Assembly: GCA_021397845.1 (NCBI GenBank)
Contig: CM038052.1
Location: forward strand, 136,343,854 to 136,407,853
Source of the DNA: Areca catechu
Taxonomy: Eukaryota; Streptophyta; Magnoliopsida; Arecales; Arecaceae
Reading direction: 5' to 3'
DNA length: 64,000 nucleotides
Below are positions 35,674 to 46,932 of this stretch, piece after piece (the first letter of the stretch is position 1; the number at the start of each line of letters is the position of its first letter). Made by a program: the position numbers and the translations under genes. Under the pieces are notes generated by a model. The model saw only the letters and a list, made by a program, of their open reading frames with translations, had not been told where the DNA came from and made no database searches.

Positions 35674-36073
35674 ATTCTCCTAGGGTGGGAGGAACTCGAC
35701 CCCGTCGAGTATGGGTCAATTTGGCTCAAGGAGGGTCTGGGTTTAGGCACTGTAGATCTGCACCAGAGTTTCACAAGTACTCAGATTCTGGCTGACCTTG
35801 CCACCAGACCAAATACCATTGACAGTCTCTATCCTAGGTACTGATAGCTTGATCATCCAGAGCTCTTTCAATCTTTACCTCAACATAAGGCCAAATTATA
35901 TGTGGTCGCTCTGGGTTGGGTTCTCTCTCAAAGAATGGGAGTGGCTCAAGGGGCTTGCTGGGTATCACTGCTGGCTCCCTAGACTTTATAAAGTCTGAGA
36001 TGATGAAAGTAGAGCTAATACCTAAATTAGGTGATATCTCGGGTACATAGGCATTAGGTCCACTATTATTCAT
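35674..36073 (-). pseudogene. gypsy-2 chromodomain-like tail of pol
   Basis: 36073-35834 reads NPERPHIIWPYVEVKIERAL then DDQAIST. After a stop it continues in frame as CQWYLVWWQGQPESEY. The YLVxWxGxPxS pattern is the core of integrase-linked chromodomains, which in chromoviruses tether integration to particular chromatin. Next to the LTR the minus strand has CGACGGGGTCGAGTTCCTCC, the family's terminal tail, and a GGGTGGGAGGA-type purine run on the opposite strand. It is an isolated end of pol; the integrase core is absent. Confidence 0.6.
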
Positions 36074-37209
36074 TATTTTAGATGGGTCAGCTTCGTGAGC
36101 AAAAATTCTTTAACATTACATATTCCTTTGCAAAAAATTCTTCATCTTTCTTTTGGAAATTAGCCAACTTGTTATTTAGTTCATTAATTATGTTCAGCTC
36201 TTGACTAAATTCATGATGCATATGCTATGTAGAGGCTAGTGTAGGTGCAGGCATACAGATTGAGTCTATGGACTCACATTCAGATACACCTATTTCTTTT
36301 GGTTGTTCTTCAGGGATTTCATATTGGGCTTCCTCTATGAACAACTCTTGGAAATTATTAGTTTCACCCATAAAGTTTGATCCTGACTTATTTACTTTTT
36401 TAATTATTAAAGTGGGTTCAAGATCAATTCTTATGAATTCCTTAGTGAGTTCAGAAGGGTCTACATCTAATTCTTTATCCTTAATTTGATTTACTCTTGG
36501 TTTTGCTCTAAGGCTACTAGAATTTCTTGGATTCCTAGGCTAAGTGGGGTAAATCACAAACTTCTTCCCATGATAATGAAAGGTACAGATGTTGGTTCGA
36601 CCAAATAGGATAGCATCATGATCATATAGCCATGGTCGACCTAGAATAACACTACTAACCTTCATAGGAAGGACATCACACCAAATCTATTCTTCATATG
36701 ATTGCAATTTAATTAAGATTTGGCACCAAGACTTAATTGGCATAGAGGTGGAATCTACCTATGATACTTTATAGGGGTCGGGATGTGGAACTAAGGTCAA
36801 GCCTAAAGATTTAGCTGTCTTAGTAGCAATGGCATTGATACAACTACCACTGTCAATTATAATCTTACATACTTTATTCCCAAACTTAACAAAAGTCTAT
36901 AGGATGCTAGTCCTACGCGAATCTTCCTCAGGTTGGGTTTGGGTTAAATTACATCTAACTTCCCCTACTTGATCAAATTCCTCCTCATCTCCTTCATATT
37001 CCTCTATCAAGTCTAGTTTAGCCTTATAAACTTCTTCTTCTAGGTCATTGACATTGGGTTCAGTCTTTTGTTCTTCAAGCTCTCCTATGTGTAATGACCT
37101 GGTGGGACACTGACTAGAATATTGACCTACCTTATTATACCTAAAGCAGGCACTAGGGCTGGGGCTTGGGGCTTTCTAAGACATGGGTGCCTTACCCTTG
37201 TCGATCCTA
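36074..37209 (-). pseudogene. gypsy-2 zinc knuckle, acidic linker and protease
   Basis: Reading leftward from the Angela-B junction, a degenerate knuckle ACFRYNKVGQYSSQC lies near 37110-37160. A Glu-rich linker with EVYKAKLDLIEEYEGDEEE (about 36990-37060) follows. The retropepsin motif KIIIDSGSCINAIA has its Asp-Ser-Gly at 36846-36854, followed by DVLPMKVSSVILGRPWLYDH near 36630-36680. The latter resembles the LGRPWL motif of gypsy proteases. From 36550 to 36074 only acidic, unassigned sequence is seen. Confidence 0.75.
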
Positions 37210-37479
37210 GCAGGTGTAAGGTTCGGTGGCAAGGCGGAATCATAGATTTCAAAAATTTTTTATCTTAATGAAATCTTCACCAAACCTTCAACCCAAAATC
37301 TCCTTAAAAGAATTAAAAACATATAAGATGTTTATATAAGATTTAATCTCAAATCAAGATACTAACCTGTATCGCAAAATCCAAACTCTGAATCTCCACC
37401 AGGCGCCCAAATATTCACCCTCCAATGGTGATCCACACAGAAAAACAATGAAGACAAAATTTCTATTTCTTGGTTCCTC

Positions 37480-37680
37480 TTCTTGAATTCTTTTTCAAGA
37501 ATTCAATTCTTGGACCTTTAGGCTGAAATTTTCTTTCTTGAAAATTTCCTTTTCTTCCTTCTTTCCTCTTCTTGAATTTTCTTCAAGAATTCCCTTTCTT
37601 GAATCCCTTTTCTTGAATTGAATTGGAAGAAAAAAAATTAAGACAGTCAAAGTCTTAATTCAAGAAAGAAAAGAAGAAAA
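37480..37680 (-). repeat. cluster of TTCnnGAA inverted motifs in the Angela-B LTR
   Basis: At least seven TTCTTGAA or TTCAAGAA octamers occur within about 200 bp. One, 37569-37581, extends to TTCTTGAATTTTC, the three-unit spacing of a heat-shock element. The cluster lies downstream of the TATA box in transcription direction, so it may act as RNA hairpins instead. It is repeated in the other LTR near 44840-45040. Confidence 0.6.
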
Positions 37681-37876
37681 GATCCTTTCCCTGTTCTTTC
37701 CTTTACCGTTCAAGACCTTCTTCTTATTCTTGTTTAGGGTCAGAGTTTCGACAGAGGATACCTCTGTAAGGGAAACAATACCCAACAAGAACAAGAGGAA
37801 GGAGTATTCTGGAGAGGAAGTGAGGGAATTGGATCTCTGAACTATGTTACATCAAAACCCCCGAGAACCCCAACCC

Positions 37877-37884
37877 TATTTATA
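37877..37884 (-). promoter_or_regulatory. TATA box of the Angela-B LTR
   Basis: TATAAATA on the minus strand within GATCTATAAATAGGGTTG; duplicated at 45237-45244 in the 5' LTR. Confidence 0.7.
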
Positions 37885-39578
37885 GATCTCAGAGGGGTGT
37901 CATCTCGAAACAACGCAACCCTCTGAAACCCCAGGGATCACGATCCCTCATCCCTCACGCATCCCCTCAACCAAAAATCACGATTCTCTGATTTGATTTT
38001 CGTTTTTCCGACGAGGAGAACTCTCGGAAAAACTTCAGGAAGGATCGCGACTTTTGGAGACGGATTTGTGACCGAAAAGCGACGGATCCTTTTGTTAAAT
38101 TTTTCTGGCCATCAGATCCAGATCCAAGGGCGCCAGACAAGGATCTGAAAACGCCCCTTTTCAGATTTTTTTCTCCGACGTTTTGTTTCTCACGCATTTT
38201 AGAGAAGTCCACGCACGTGGACTTTTCTTTCTTGGCGCGCGCGGGTGAGAAGAGGGAGGGGGCGGCTTGGAGAGAGGGTCTCAGTGAATTAAATTCACTT
38301 GGGTTCAGCCATGGGTTAGCCCAATGTCCTAAAAATTAAATTGGACCTTAATCTGGTTCAATTAGAACCCAATTAAGCCCAATTCGGAACCAAATTCGAA
38401 TCTGATTCGAATAGAAATTTGGTCTGCAACACATGCTAGTGTGTTTATCCTGCAAACATGATTTAATTCCAAATTAAATCCTTCATCAATTTTCTTTTGT
38501 GTGTGACCCATTGGGTTCCACACCTAGCTAGCAGTAGGTCCGAGTGCTATTTGACTTAATTCGGTTAGATCTCAACTAAGCCGATTTAGGTCAACTCAAA
38601 CTAGCTCGACTCGGTCAATTAGAATCTAATTCAAATTGACTGATTTGAATTACCATGACTCAATCATATACCTACAAGACAAGATTGACGTCTAGCAACG
38701 TATCATGTCTACCCGGAAGATGTGGAATTTTGGTGGAATTACCAAAATACCCTTCAGTGGTGAGTTACCGGGCAATTCAGTCCTTTGATCAACTTGCATC
38801 CCGAATATGATTAGGAATATGGATATTTGTCAAATCCAATTTTCATATTCATCCCTAGCTCAATCTTTATAATGATGATTCATTAATGAACCATTAGAAA
38901 ATAACTCTAATGTTCATACTTTGATCAAAGGTTTCCTGAATCCATCATTTGAAATTAGCTGGATGCTATTCCCTCTTACTAGGGCTGATCAATTCCTTGT
39001 TGACCTACTCACAACCTTCATATACAATCCACCATAACCAGTATCACCTCGTGCATGACTCAGTGTCATGATTGACTGCGAACCAAAGTATGGATTCATG
39101 TATATAAGGTACTATGGTAGTCTCAGGTCAAAGGACCACATGCACTACTCCCACTATGAGAATTATCTATTGACAAACAGATAAGGTTCCATTAGATATT
39201 CTCAATCTGGATCAATTCAGTGAACTCATTCTCTAATGAACACTCACATCCTAGTATTAGTGTCAAACACAGGTGACTGTGAGATCAGTCACCCTTATTA
39301 CAAAACATATATAGGATGTGCTGGTCTTGCCGGAAACATTGATCCCCAACTCAATGTCCCATCGACCAGGAATATTTTAGATTAGGGTTTTAAGGCTTTA
39401 GGTCTCACTGGTATGATCTCATCATAACCCTAGAACCATAGCCCTAATCTATGGGGTTCATCATAAAATCAAAAAGACACAGCAAATGATGAAAATAATG
39501 CCTTTATAAAATGTCAATTCATTGATTTTGGGATCAAAATTACAATATTTCAATTGGCTTTCAGGGCACAATCTTTCA

Positions 39579-39590
39579 ATCTCCCACTTG
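39579..39590 (-). promoter_or_regulatory. polypurine tract (Angela-B)
   Basis: The minus strand reads CAAGTGGGAGAT immediately before the 3' LTR. Confidence 0.8.
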
Positions 39591-39599
39591 CACTAAAGC

Positions 39600-41238
39600 C
39601 AAATCGCCTTTAAATCTTAACCCCATACAATCAAGGTGGCGATCAAACTCTCGCTGTGATAGAGCCTTAGTGAACGGTCTGCAATGTTGTCTTCGTTTCT
39701 ACCCTTTTAATGCAGACTTCTTGTCTTTCGACAATCTCTCGAACGAGATGGAAGCGTCTCAGAATGTGCTTTGATTTGTGATGAGCTCTTGGTTCCTTTG
39801 CTTGAGCAACAGCCCCCGTATTATCACAGTAAAGTGATACTGGACCTTCAATCTCAGGAACTACGCCCAACTCTGATATGAACTTCTTCATCCAGACAGC
39901 TTCCTTGGCAGCTTCACTAACAGCAATGTACTCTGCCTCAGTTGTTGAGTCAGCTACAGTTTGCTGTTTAGAACTTTTCCAACTTACAGCTCCTCCATTA
40001 AGGGTAAAAACATACCCAGATATAGATTTGCTGTCATCTGGATCTGATTAAAAACTAGAATCTGAATAAGCTTCTAGTTTAAGATCTGATCCTCCGTATA
40101 TTAGAAAAATATCCTTAGTTCTTCTTAAGTACTTAAGAATATTTTTCACAGCCTTCCAATGATCCTCTCCTGGATCAGCCTGAAACCTGCTGGCTATACC
40201 TAAGGCATATGCCACATCAGGCCTAGTACATAACATAGCATACATAATAGACCCTACTGCCGAAGCATAAGGTACCGAATTCATTCTATTTCTTTCTTCA
40301 GGTGTCTTAGGAGACATCTTCTTAGAAAGATGTATGCCATGACCAATAGGTAAGTAACCTCTTTTACTTTCCTCCATGCTAAATCTTTTTAGCACTTGGT
40401 CAATGTACCTAGACTGGGATAAACCTAGCATCCTCCTAGATCTATCTCTATAGATCTTGATGCCTAGTATATAAGATGCTTCTCCCAAGTCTTTCATGGA
40501 AAACTGTTTAGATAACCATACCTTGACTGATTGTAACATTGGGATATCATTCCCAATGAGGAGTATGTCATCTACATACAGAACCAAGAAAACTATGGCA
40601 CTCCCACTAGTCTTCTTGTACACACAAGGTTCATCCTCATTTTTGATAAAGTCAAATTCTTTGACTGTCTTATCAAATCGGATGTTCCAACTCCTAGATG
40701 CTTGCTTTAATCCATAAATAGATTTCTTTAGCCTACATACCTGATTAGGTTTAGTCTCCAAGACAAAACCTTCTGGCTGTGACATATAAACCTCTTCCTC
40801 AAGGAAACCATTGAGGAATGCAGTCTTCACATCCATCTGCCAGATTTCATAATCATGATATGCTGCTATAGCAAGCATGATCCGAATAGATTTGAGCATG
40901 GCAACAGGAGAAAATGTTTCATCATAATCTATTCCCTGTTTTTGTCTGAAACCCTTAGCCACTAATCTGGCTTTATAAGTTTCAACTTGGCCATCTGTCC
41001 CAATCTTTTTCTTATAGACCCATTTGCATCCAATAGGGTTAACACTCTCTGGTGCATCAACCAAAGTCCAGACTTGGTTGACATACATGGAGTCCATTTC
41101 GGATCTCATGGCTTCCAGCCATTTGTCTGAGTCACTACTTATAACAGCATCCGTATATGTTAGAGGCTCATCATTATCAATGATTCGGGCTTCATTATTT
41201 TCAATAATGAACCCATACCTTTCAGGTGCATGTCGCAC
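39600..41238 (-). pseudogene. Angela-B reverse transcriptase and RNase H
   Basis: 41238-40048 (396 aa) has KARLVAKGFRQKQGIDYDET, IWQMDVKTAFLNGFLEEEVY, SIYGLKQASRSWN and the intact catalytic YVDDILLIGND, then RNase H beginning AYSDSSF. A TAA at 40048-40050 replaces the Gln codon expected from Angela-A (SSFQSD). The same frame continues with SWKSSKQQTVADSTTEAEYI and SLYCDNTGAVAQAKEPRAHH (39891-39667). Apart from that stop the domain appears intact. All residues expected for RT catalysis are present. Confidence 0.9.
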
Positions 41239-41881
41239 TCTATCAGACTTACGGATAGGAGTGGTGTGTTCAGGTTCTATACTAACTATGTTATGATTTT
41301 GTTGAGATGTATCTATTTGTTGAACTTCTTCAAGTTCAATATTTCTCCCACTGCCCTTTGTAGGATGAATTCCTTTTCCATAAAAATGGCATGCCTACTG
41401 ACTAAAATCTTTTGTTCAGTAGGGTGGTAGAATAGATATCCTATACTATTTTTGGATATCCAACAAATAGACATTTTTCTGCTCTAGCATCAAGCTTTTG
41501 TCCAAAATTTCTTTTGACATAAGCTGGACATCCCCATATCTTAAGGTGCTTAAGATTGGGTTTCCTTCCCCTCCATAACTCATATGGAATGCCAGATACA
41601 GATTTGGATGGTACTCTATTCAAAATATTAGCCGCTGTTTCCAAGGCATATCCCCAGAAAGAAACAGGTAAGTCTGTGAAGCACATCATGGATCGTACCA
41701 TATCTAATAAAGTACGATTTCTCCTTTCAGCAACACCATTTAATTGTGGTGTGTAAGGAGGAGTCCATTCAGAGATGATTCCCTTTTGTTTAAGGTGATC
41801 AAGAAACTCGGTGGATAAGTATTCACCTCCTCTATCTGATCGAAGGATCTTAATACTTTTCCCCGTTTGTTTCTCTACCAT
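41239..41881 (-). pseudogene. Angela-B integrase, catalytic core C-terminal part and linker
   Basis: 41881-41441 (146 aa) contains KILRSDRGGEYLS (second Asp) and YTPQLNGVAERRNRTLLDMV (third residue Glu intact), then FWGYALETAANILN and KCLFVGYPK. The frame stops at 41441 because a run of five A (minus strand, CCAAAAATAG) is one short of the six needed to continue into NSIGYLFYHP-type sequence. Downstream linker 41239-41440 encodes KILVSRHAIFMEKEF in the shifted frame. Confidence 0.9.
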
Positions 41882-41892
41882 ACTTTGATACT

Positions 41893-43491
41893 CTAAAATT
41901 TTTCAAAAGCTTCGGACTTATGTTTCATTAGATACACAAATCCGTACCTTGAAAAGTCATCAGTGAATGTGATGAAATATGAGTATCCACCCTTGGCCTG
42001 AGTTGTCATAGGTCCACATACATCAGTGTGTATGAGTCCTAATAACTCTGTTGTCCTTTCATTATGTCCACTAAATGGAGTCTTGGTCATTTTACCCATG
42101 AGACATGATTGACAAGTTCCTAATGATTCATAGTCATAAGGATTAAGGAATTTTTCCTTGTATAACTTGTTAATCCTCTGCTCACTAATATGTCCAAGAC
42201 GACAGTGCCAAAGTAAAGTATTGTTTACTTCATCTCTTTTTCGTTTATTACTAACATGTAGTATATTGTCATCAGAAGATAAAGTTAAGAGACCATTGCA
42301 AAATATGCCATTAAATATTATTTCATTAGAAAAATTGATTGAGCAGCCACTGCTCATTACATTCATAATATATCCTTGTTTAAGTAACAAGGGTACAGAT
42401 ATGATGTTTCTAATGATTCTAGGCATAAAATAACAATTCTTTAACTCTAAAATCTTCCCAGAAGGCAGCTTCAACATATAAGTCCCTACAGCTTCTGCTT
42501 GGATGGAATCTCCTCCAGCACCGTAGAGCTCAAAGTCGCCTTCCTTCAAAACTCTAATGTTCTGTAGTCCCTGCAATGATTTGCAGATATGATGACCACA
42601 AGCAGTATCCAATACCCAAGAGTTTGAATTAGAAGTGTCTAATGACAAAATTGCATGTATCTCATACATACCTGTTGGTGCATTACTAGCACCGGGCTTC
42701 AGACTTGCAAGGTAAACCTTGCAGTTTCTTTTCCAGTGACCCGGCTTGCCACAATGAAAGCAGGTCATTTGTCCGGAGGCCTTCTTTCCTTTCTTTTTCT
42801 TGATGCCCCCTTTTGGGTTTAACCTCCTCTTGGAACCCTTTTTGCCTATTTTCTTCTTGTTTACACCATCCACAAGAAGAAGTGGAGCCTTATTTTTCTT
42901 TAAATGGCTCTCTGCTGTTTTTAACATATTCAACAGCTCAGGCAAGGAAGTGTTAAGTTTGTTCATATGATAATTAAGAACAAACTGTGAAAATGACTCT
43001 GGGAGTGACTGCAGGATTAAATCCTGATTCAACTCCCCATCCATAACAAAACCCAATTGACCCAATCGGGTGATTAGGTCAATAACCTTTAATACATGGT
43101 CTTGTACGGATGTTCCTTCTGTCATCCTTGCACGGAATAACTGCTTAGATATTTCATATCTTGCAGTTCGACTATGTTCTCCATAAAGTTCTTTTAAATT
43201 GAGCAATATGGAGTTTGTGTCCATGCTATCATGTTGCCTCTGTAACTCATTGGTCATAGAGGCAAGCATTATACACTTGACAGTAAGTGAGTCATTTTGC
43301 CACGTGTTATATGTGGTCTTATCCTCTTGCGAGGCATCTTCCCCTAATGGTTCCAAGGTTGGGGTATCAAGAATATAAGAAATTCTTTCTTGGCTGAGTA
43401 CTATCTTCAGGTTTCTCAACCAATCAACATAGTTTGGTCCAGTCAATTTATTTGCATCAAGAATGCTACGGAGTGAGAGTGAAGAGGCCAT
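41893..43491 (-). pseudogene. Angela-B gag, protease and integrase N-terminal part
   Basis: 532 aa from MASSLSLRSILDANKLTGPN (start at 43491, clear by Gag homology). Capsid blocks NYVDWLRNLKIVLSQERISY and KCIMLASMTNELQRQ are followed by a basic linker and the zinc knuckle CFHCGKPGHWKRNC. The protease reads WVLDTACGHHIC, where Asp-Thr-Gly would be expected; the third residue is Ala (codon at 42601-42603, GCT for GGT). HCRLGHISEQRINKL..C and LGLIHTDVCGPM (first integrase Asp) follow. It ends at a one-base frameshift near 41890 in an A/T run. Confidence 0.92.
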
Positions 43492-44568
43492 TTAATCTAC
43501 ATTAACAAAACAACATTACATAAGCAGACAATCAATGTTGACAAAACATAATTAAATTAGGACTTTAACTTAATTATGTCTCCCACTATTTTATCAAGCA
43601 TCATAACCCTCAATGTGATGATCGAGAAAACCCTAATTGGTTCTCTTAGTGGGTTGAGATCCTAATTCCTTATAAGAGACCTTGTGTGTACACAACAAAT
43701 CTTATATAAGTTCAAAGGTAGGAAAAACTCTTTCCAATTGTAATTCATACAATTCTCAACTTATCTTGGCCTCTAAAATATTAATAGTCTTGTGTGTACA
43801 CAACAAACTATAATATTTTAGTTAAGTCAGACCCTTCATTGCTATATAGTCATGATATTAATCATAATACCCTTGTGTGTACACAACAAAGTATTATATT
43901 AAATCATTCCATAAGCATCAAATGTACCAAGAAAAAATTATGTTAGTCACCATAATGAAAAGGCCTTGTGTGTACACAACAAACCTAATATGGATCATAA
44001 CATAATAATGACTTGGCATGAAGGAAAGCCATATGTAGTGAATATTATACTGAGCATATTAATCAATAATTAAGTTAATCATACCGGCCAGGTAAGTGGG
44101 AGAGTGGTGGGAGTCCCCCCGTTGCTTTCCTTAGACACCAATAAGAATTGGCCAGGTCAGTCAACGGAACCAATTAAAAACCACGTCCTCTTTACCGATC
44201 ATGAACCACTTTTCCTAGACACCGAATGATAAACTAATCATATTGATTATTTTTGCTTTTGGTATATGACACTACAACTTAATATGTTGTTAAAGAGGGG
44301 TTTATTAAAACAAAGCACATTCTAGCAAATATGTGCCATAGTGTGCCATCATACTAGGACAACCATTTACCACATAATGGATCCACCATTATGCCAGGGC
44401 AACCTTATTTCAGTATGATGACTAGATCTCTATGCATATCTCTACAACAATTAGGGTTTGAGTGAAAACCCTAATTGGTGACATTATAACAAACATATAT
44501 TACATCTCATCTTACTTTTATAAAATGCATCTAAAATTCAGAATATATATTTTAATCTTTATAAGGAG
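43492..44568 (-). other. untranslated leader of Angela-B
   Basis: About 1.1 kb of non-coding sequence between PBS and gag. It holds four copies of a palindrome-containing 19-mer (43681-43983) and a GGCCAGGTAAGTGGGAG block near 44090 that resembles one in the gypsy leaders. Confidence 0.75.
43681..43983 (-). repeat. four dispersed CTTGTGTGTACACAACAAA motifs in the Angela-B leader
   Basis: Identical 19-mers at 43681-43699, 43789-43807, 43872-43890 and 43965-43983. Each contains the perfect palindrome TGTGTACACA. Sequence between copies is not itself repeated, so this is a conserved motif series, not an ordinary tandem repeat. Confidence 0.9.
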
Positions 44569-44580
44569 GCTCTGATACCA
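44569..44580 (-). promoter_or_regulatory. primer-binding site (Angela-B)
   Basis: TGGTATCAGAGC on the minus strand, 1 bp from the 5' LTR. Confidence 0.9.
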
Positions 44581-44581
44581 C

Positions 44582-46932
44582 TGTAAGGTTCGGTGGCAAG
44601 GCGGAATCATAGATTTCAAAATTTTTTATCTTAATGAAATCTTCACCAAACCTTCAACCCAAAATCTCCTTAAAAGAATTAAAACATATAAGATGTTTAT
44701 ATAAGATTTAATCTCAAATCAAGATACTAACCTGTATCGCAAAATCCAAACTCTGAATCTCCACCAGGCGCCCAATATTCACCCTCCAATGGTGATCCAC
44801 ACAGAAAACAATGAAGACAAAATTTCTATTTCTTGGTTCCTCTTCTTGAATTCTTTTTCAAGAATTCAATTCTTGGACCTTTAGGCTGAAATTTTCTTTC
44901 TTGAAAATTTCCTTTTCTTCCTTCTTTCCTCTTCTTGAATTTTCTTCAAGAATTCCCTTTCTTGAATCCCTTTTCTTGAATTGAATTGGAAGAAAAAAAT
45001 TAAGACAGTCAAAGTCTTAATTCAAGAAAGAAAAGAAGAAAGATCCTTTCCCTGTTCTTTCCTTTACCGTTCAAGACCTTCTTCTTATTCTTGTTTAGGG
45101 TCAGAGTTTCGACAGAGGATACCTCTGTAAGGGAAACATACCCAACAAGAACAAGAGGAAGGAGTATTCTGGAGAGGAAGTGAGGGAATTGGATCTCTGA
45201 ACTATGTTACATCAAAACCCCCGAGAACCCCAACCCTATTTATAGATCTCAGAGGGGTGTCATCTCGAAACAACGCAACCCTCTGAAACCCCAGGGATCA
45301 CGATCCCTCATCCCTCACGCATCCCCTCAACCAAAAATCACGATTCTCTGATTTGATTTCGTTTTTCCGACGAGGAGAACTCTCGGAAAAACTTCAGGAA
45401 GGATCGCGACTTTGGAGACGGATTTGTGACCGAAAAGCGACGGATCCTTTTGTTAATTTTTCTGGCCATCAGATCCAGATCCAAGGGCGCCAGACAAGGA
45501 TCTGAAAACGCCCCTTTTCAGATTTTTTTCTCCGACGTTTTGTTTCTCACGCATTTTAAGAGAAGTCCACGCACGTGGACTTTCTTTCTTGGCGCGCGCG
45601 GGTGAGAAGAGGGAGGGGGCGGCTTGGAGAGAGGGTCTCAGTGAATTAAATTCACTTGGGTTCAGCCATGGGTTAGCCCAATGTCCTAAAAATTAAATTG
45701 GACCTTAATCTGGTTCAATTAGAACCCAATTAAGCCCAATTCGGAACCAAATTCGAATCTGATTCGAATAGAATTTGGTCTGCAACACATGCTAGTGTGT
45801 TTATCCTGCAAACATGATTTAATTCCAAATTAAATCCTTCATCAATTTTCTTTTGTGTGTGACCCATTGGGTTCCACACCTAGCCAGCAGTAGGTCCGAG
45901 TGCTATTTGACTTAATTCGGTTAGATCTCAACTAAGCCGATTTAGGTCAACTCAAACTAGCTCGACTCGGTCAATTAGAATCTAATTCAAATTGACTGAT
46001 TTGAATTACCATGACTCAATCATATACCTACAAGACAAGATTGACGTCTAGCAACGTATCATGTCTACCCGGAAGATGTGGAATTTTGGTGGAATTACCA
46101 AAATACCCTTCAGTGGTGAGTTACCGGGCAATTCAGTCCTTTGATCAACTTGCATCCCGAATATGATTAGGAATATGGATATTTGTCAAATCCAATTTTC
46201 ATATTCATCCCTAGCTCAATCTTATAATGATGATTCATTAATGAACCATTAGAAAATAACTCTAATGTTCATACTTTGATCAAAGGTTTCCTGAATCCAT
46301 CATTTGAAATTAGCTGGATGCTATTCCCTCTTACTAGGGCTGATCAATTCCTTGTTGACCTACTCACAACCTTCATATACAATCCACCATAACCAGTATC
46401 ACCTCGTGCATGACTCAGTGTCATGATTGACTGCGAACCAAAGTATGGATTCATGTATATAAGGTACTATGGTAGTCTCAGGTCAAAGGACCACATGCAC
46501 TACTCCCACTATGAGAATTATCTATTGACAAACAGATAAGGTTCCATTAGATATTCTCAATCTGGATCAATTCAGTGAACTCATTCTCTAATGAACACTC
46601 ACATCCTAGTATTAGTGTCAAACACAGGTGACTGTGAGATCAGTCACCCTTATTACAAAACATATATAGGATGTGCTGGTCTTGCCGGAAACATTGATCC
46701 CCAACTCAATGTCCCATCGACCAGGAATATTTTAGATTAGGGTTTTAAGGCTTTAGGTCTCACTGGTATGATCTCATCATAACCCTAGAACCATAGCCCT
46801 AATCTATGGGGTTCATCATAAAATCAAAAAGACACAGCAAATGATGAAATAATGCCTTTATAAAATGTCAATTCATTGATTTTGGGATCAAAATTACAAT
46901 ATTTCAATTGGCTTTCAGGGCACAATCTTTCA
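44582..46932 (-). repeat. 5' LTR of Angela-B
   Basis: 2351 bp, TGTAAGGTTCGG to CACAATCTTTCA, almost identical to 37215-39578; TATA box at 45237-45244, heat-shock-like triplet at 44932-44944. Confidence 0.97.

Larger units (their letters stand above)
37215..39578 (-). repeat. 3' LTR of Angela-B
   Basis: 2364 bp, TGTAAGGTTCGG to CACAATCTTTCA. It is 13 bp longer than its partner purely through homopolymer lengths. Confidence 0.97.
37215..46932 (-). mobile_element. Angela-B: very young Angela/BARE-type Ty1/copia element
   Basis: 9,718 bp with perfect TSD GCAGG (37210-37214 and 46933-46937), inserted between gag and zinc knuckle of gypsy-2. LTRs are 37215-39578 and 44582-46932. The pair differs by one substitution (T/C in CCTAGCTAGCAG) and fifteen single-base homopolymer indels. 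Gag, protease, integrase, RT and RNase H are all present on the minus strand with two apparent frameshifts and one clear nonsense codon. Confidence 0.97.

Noticed and set aside
43681..43983. CRISPR-like series of identical short repeats with unequal spacers
   Set aside because: Only four copies with spacers of 64-89 bp, no cas genes, and located in the leader of a plant retrotransposon.
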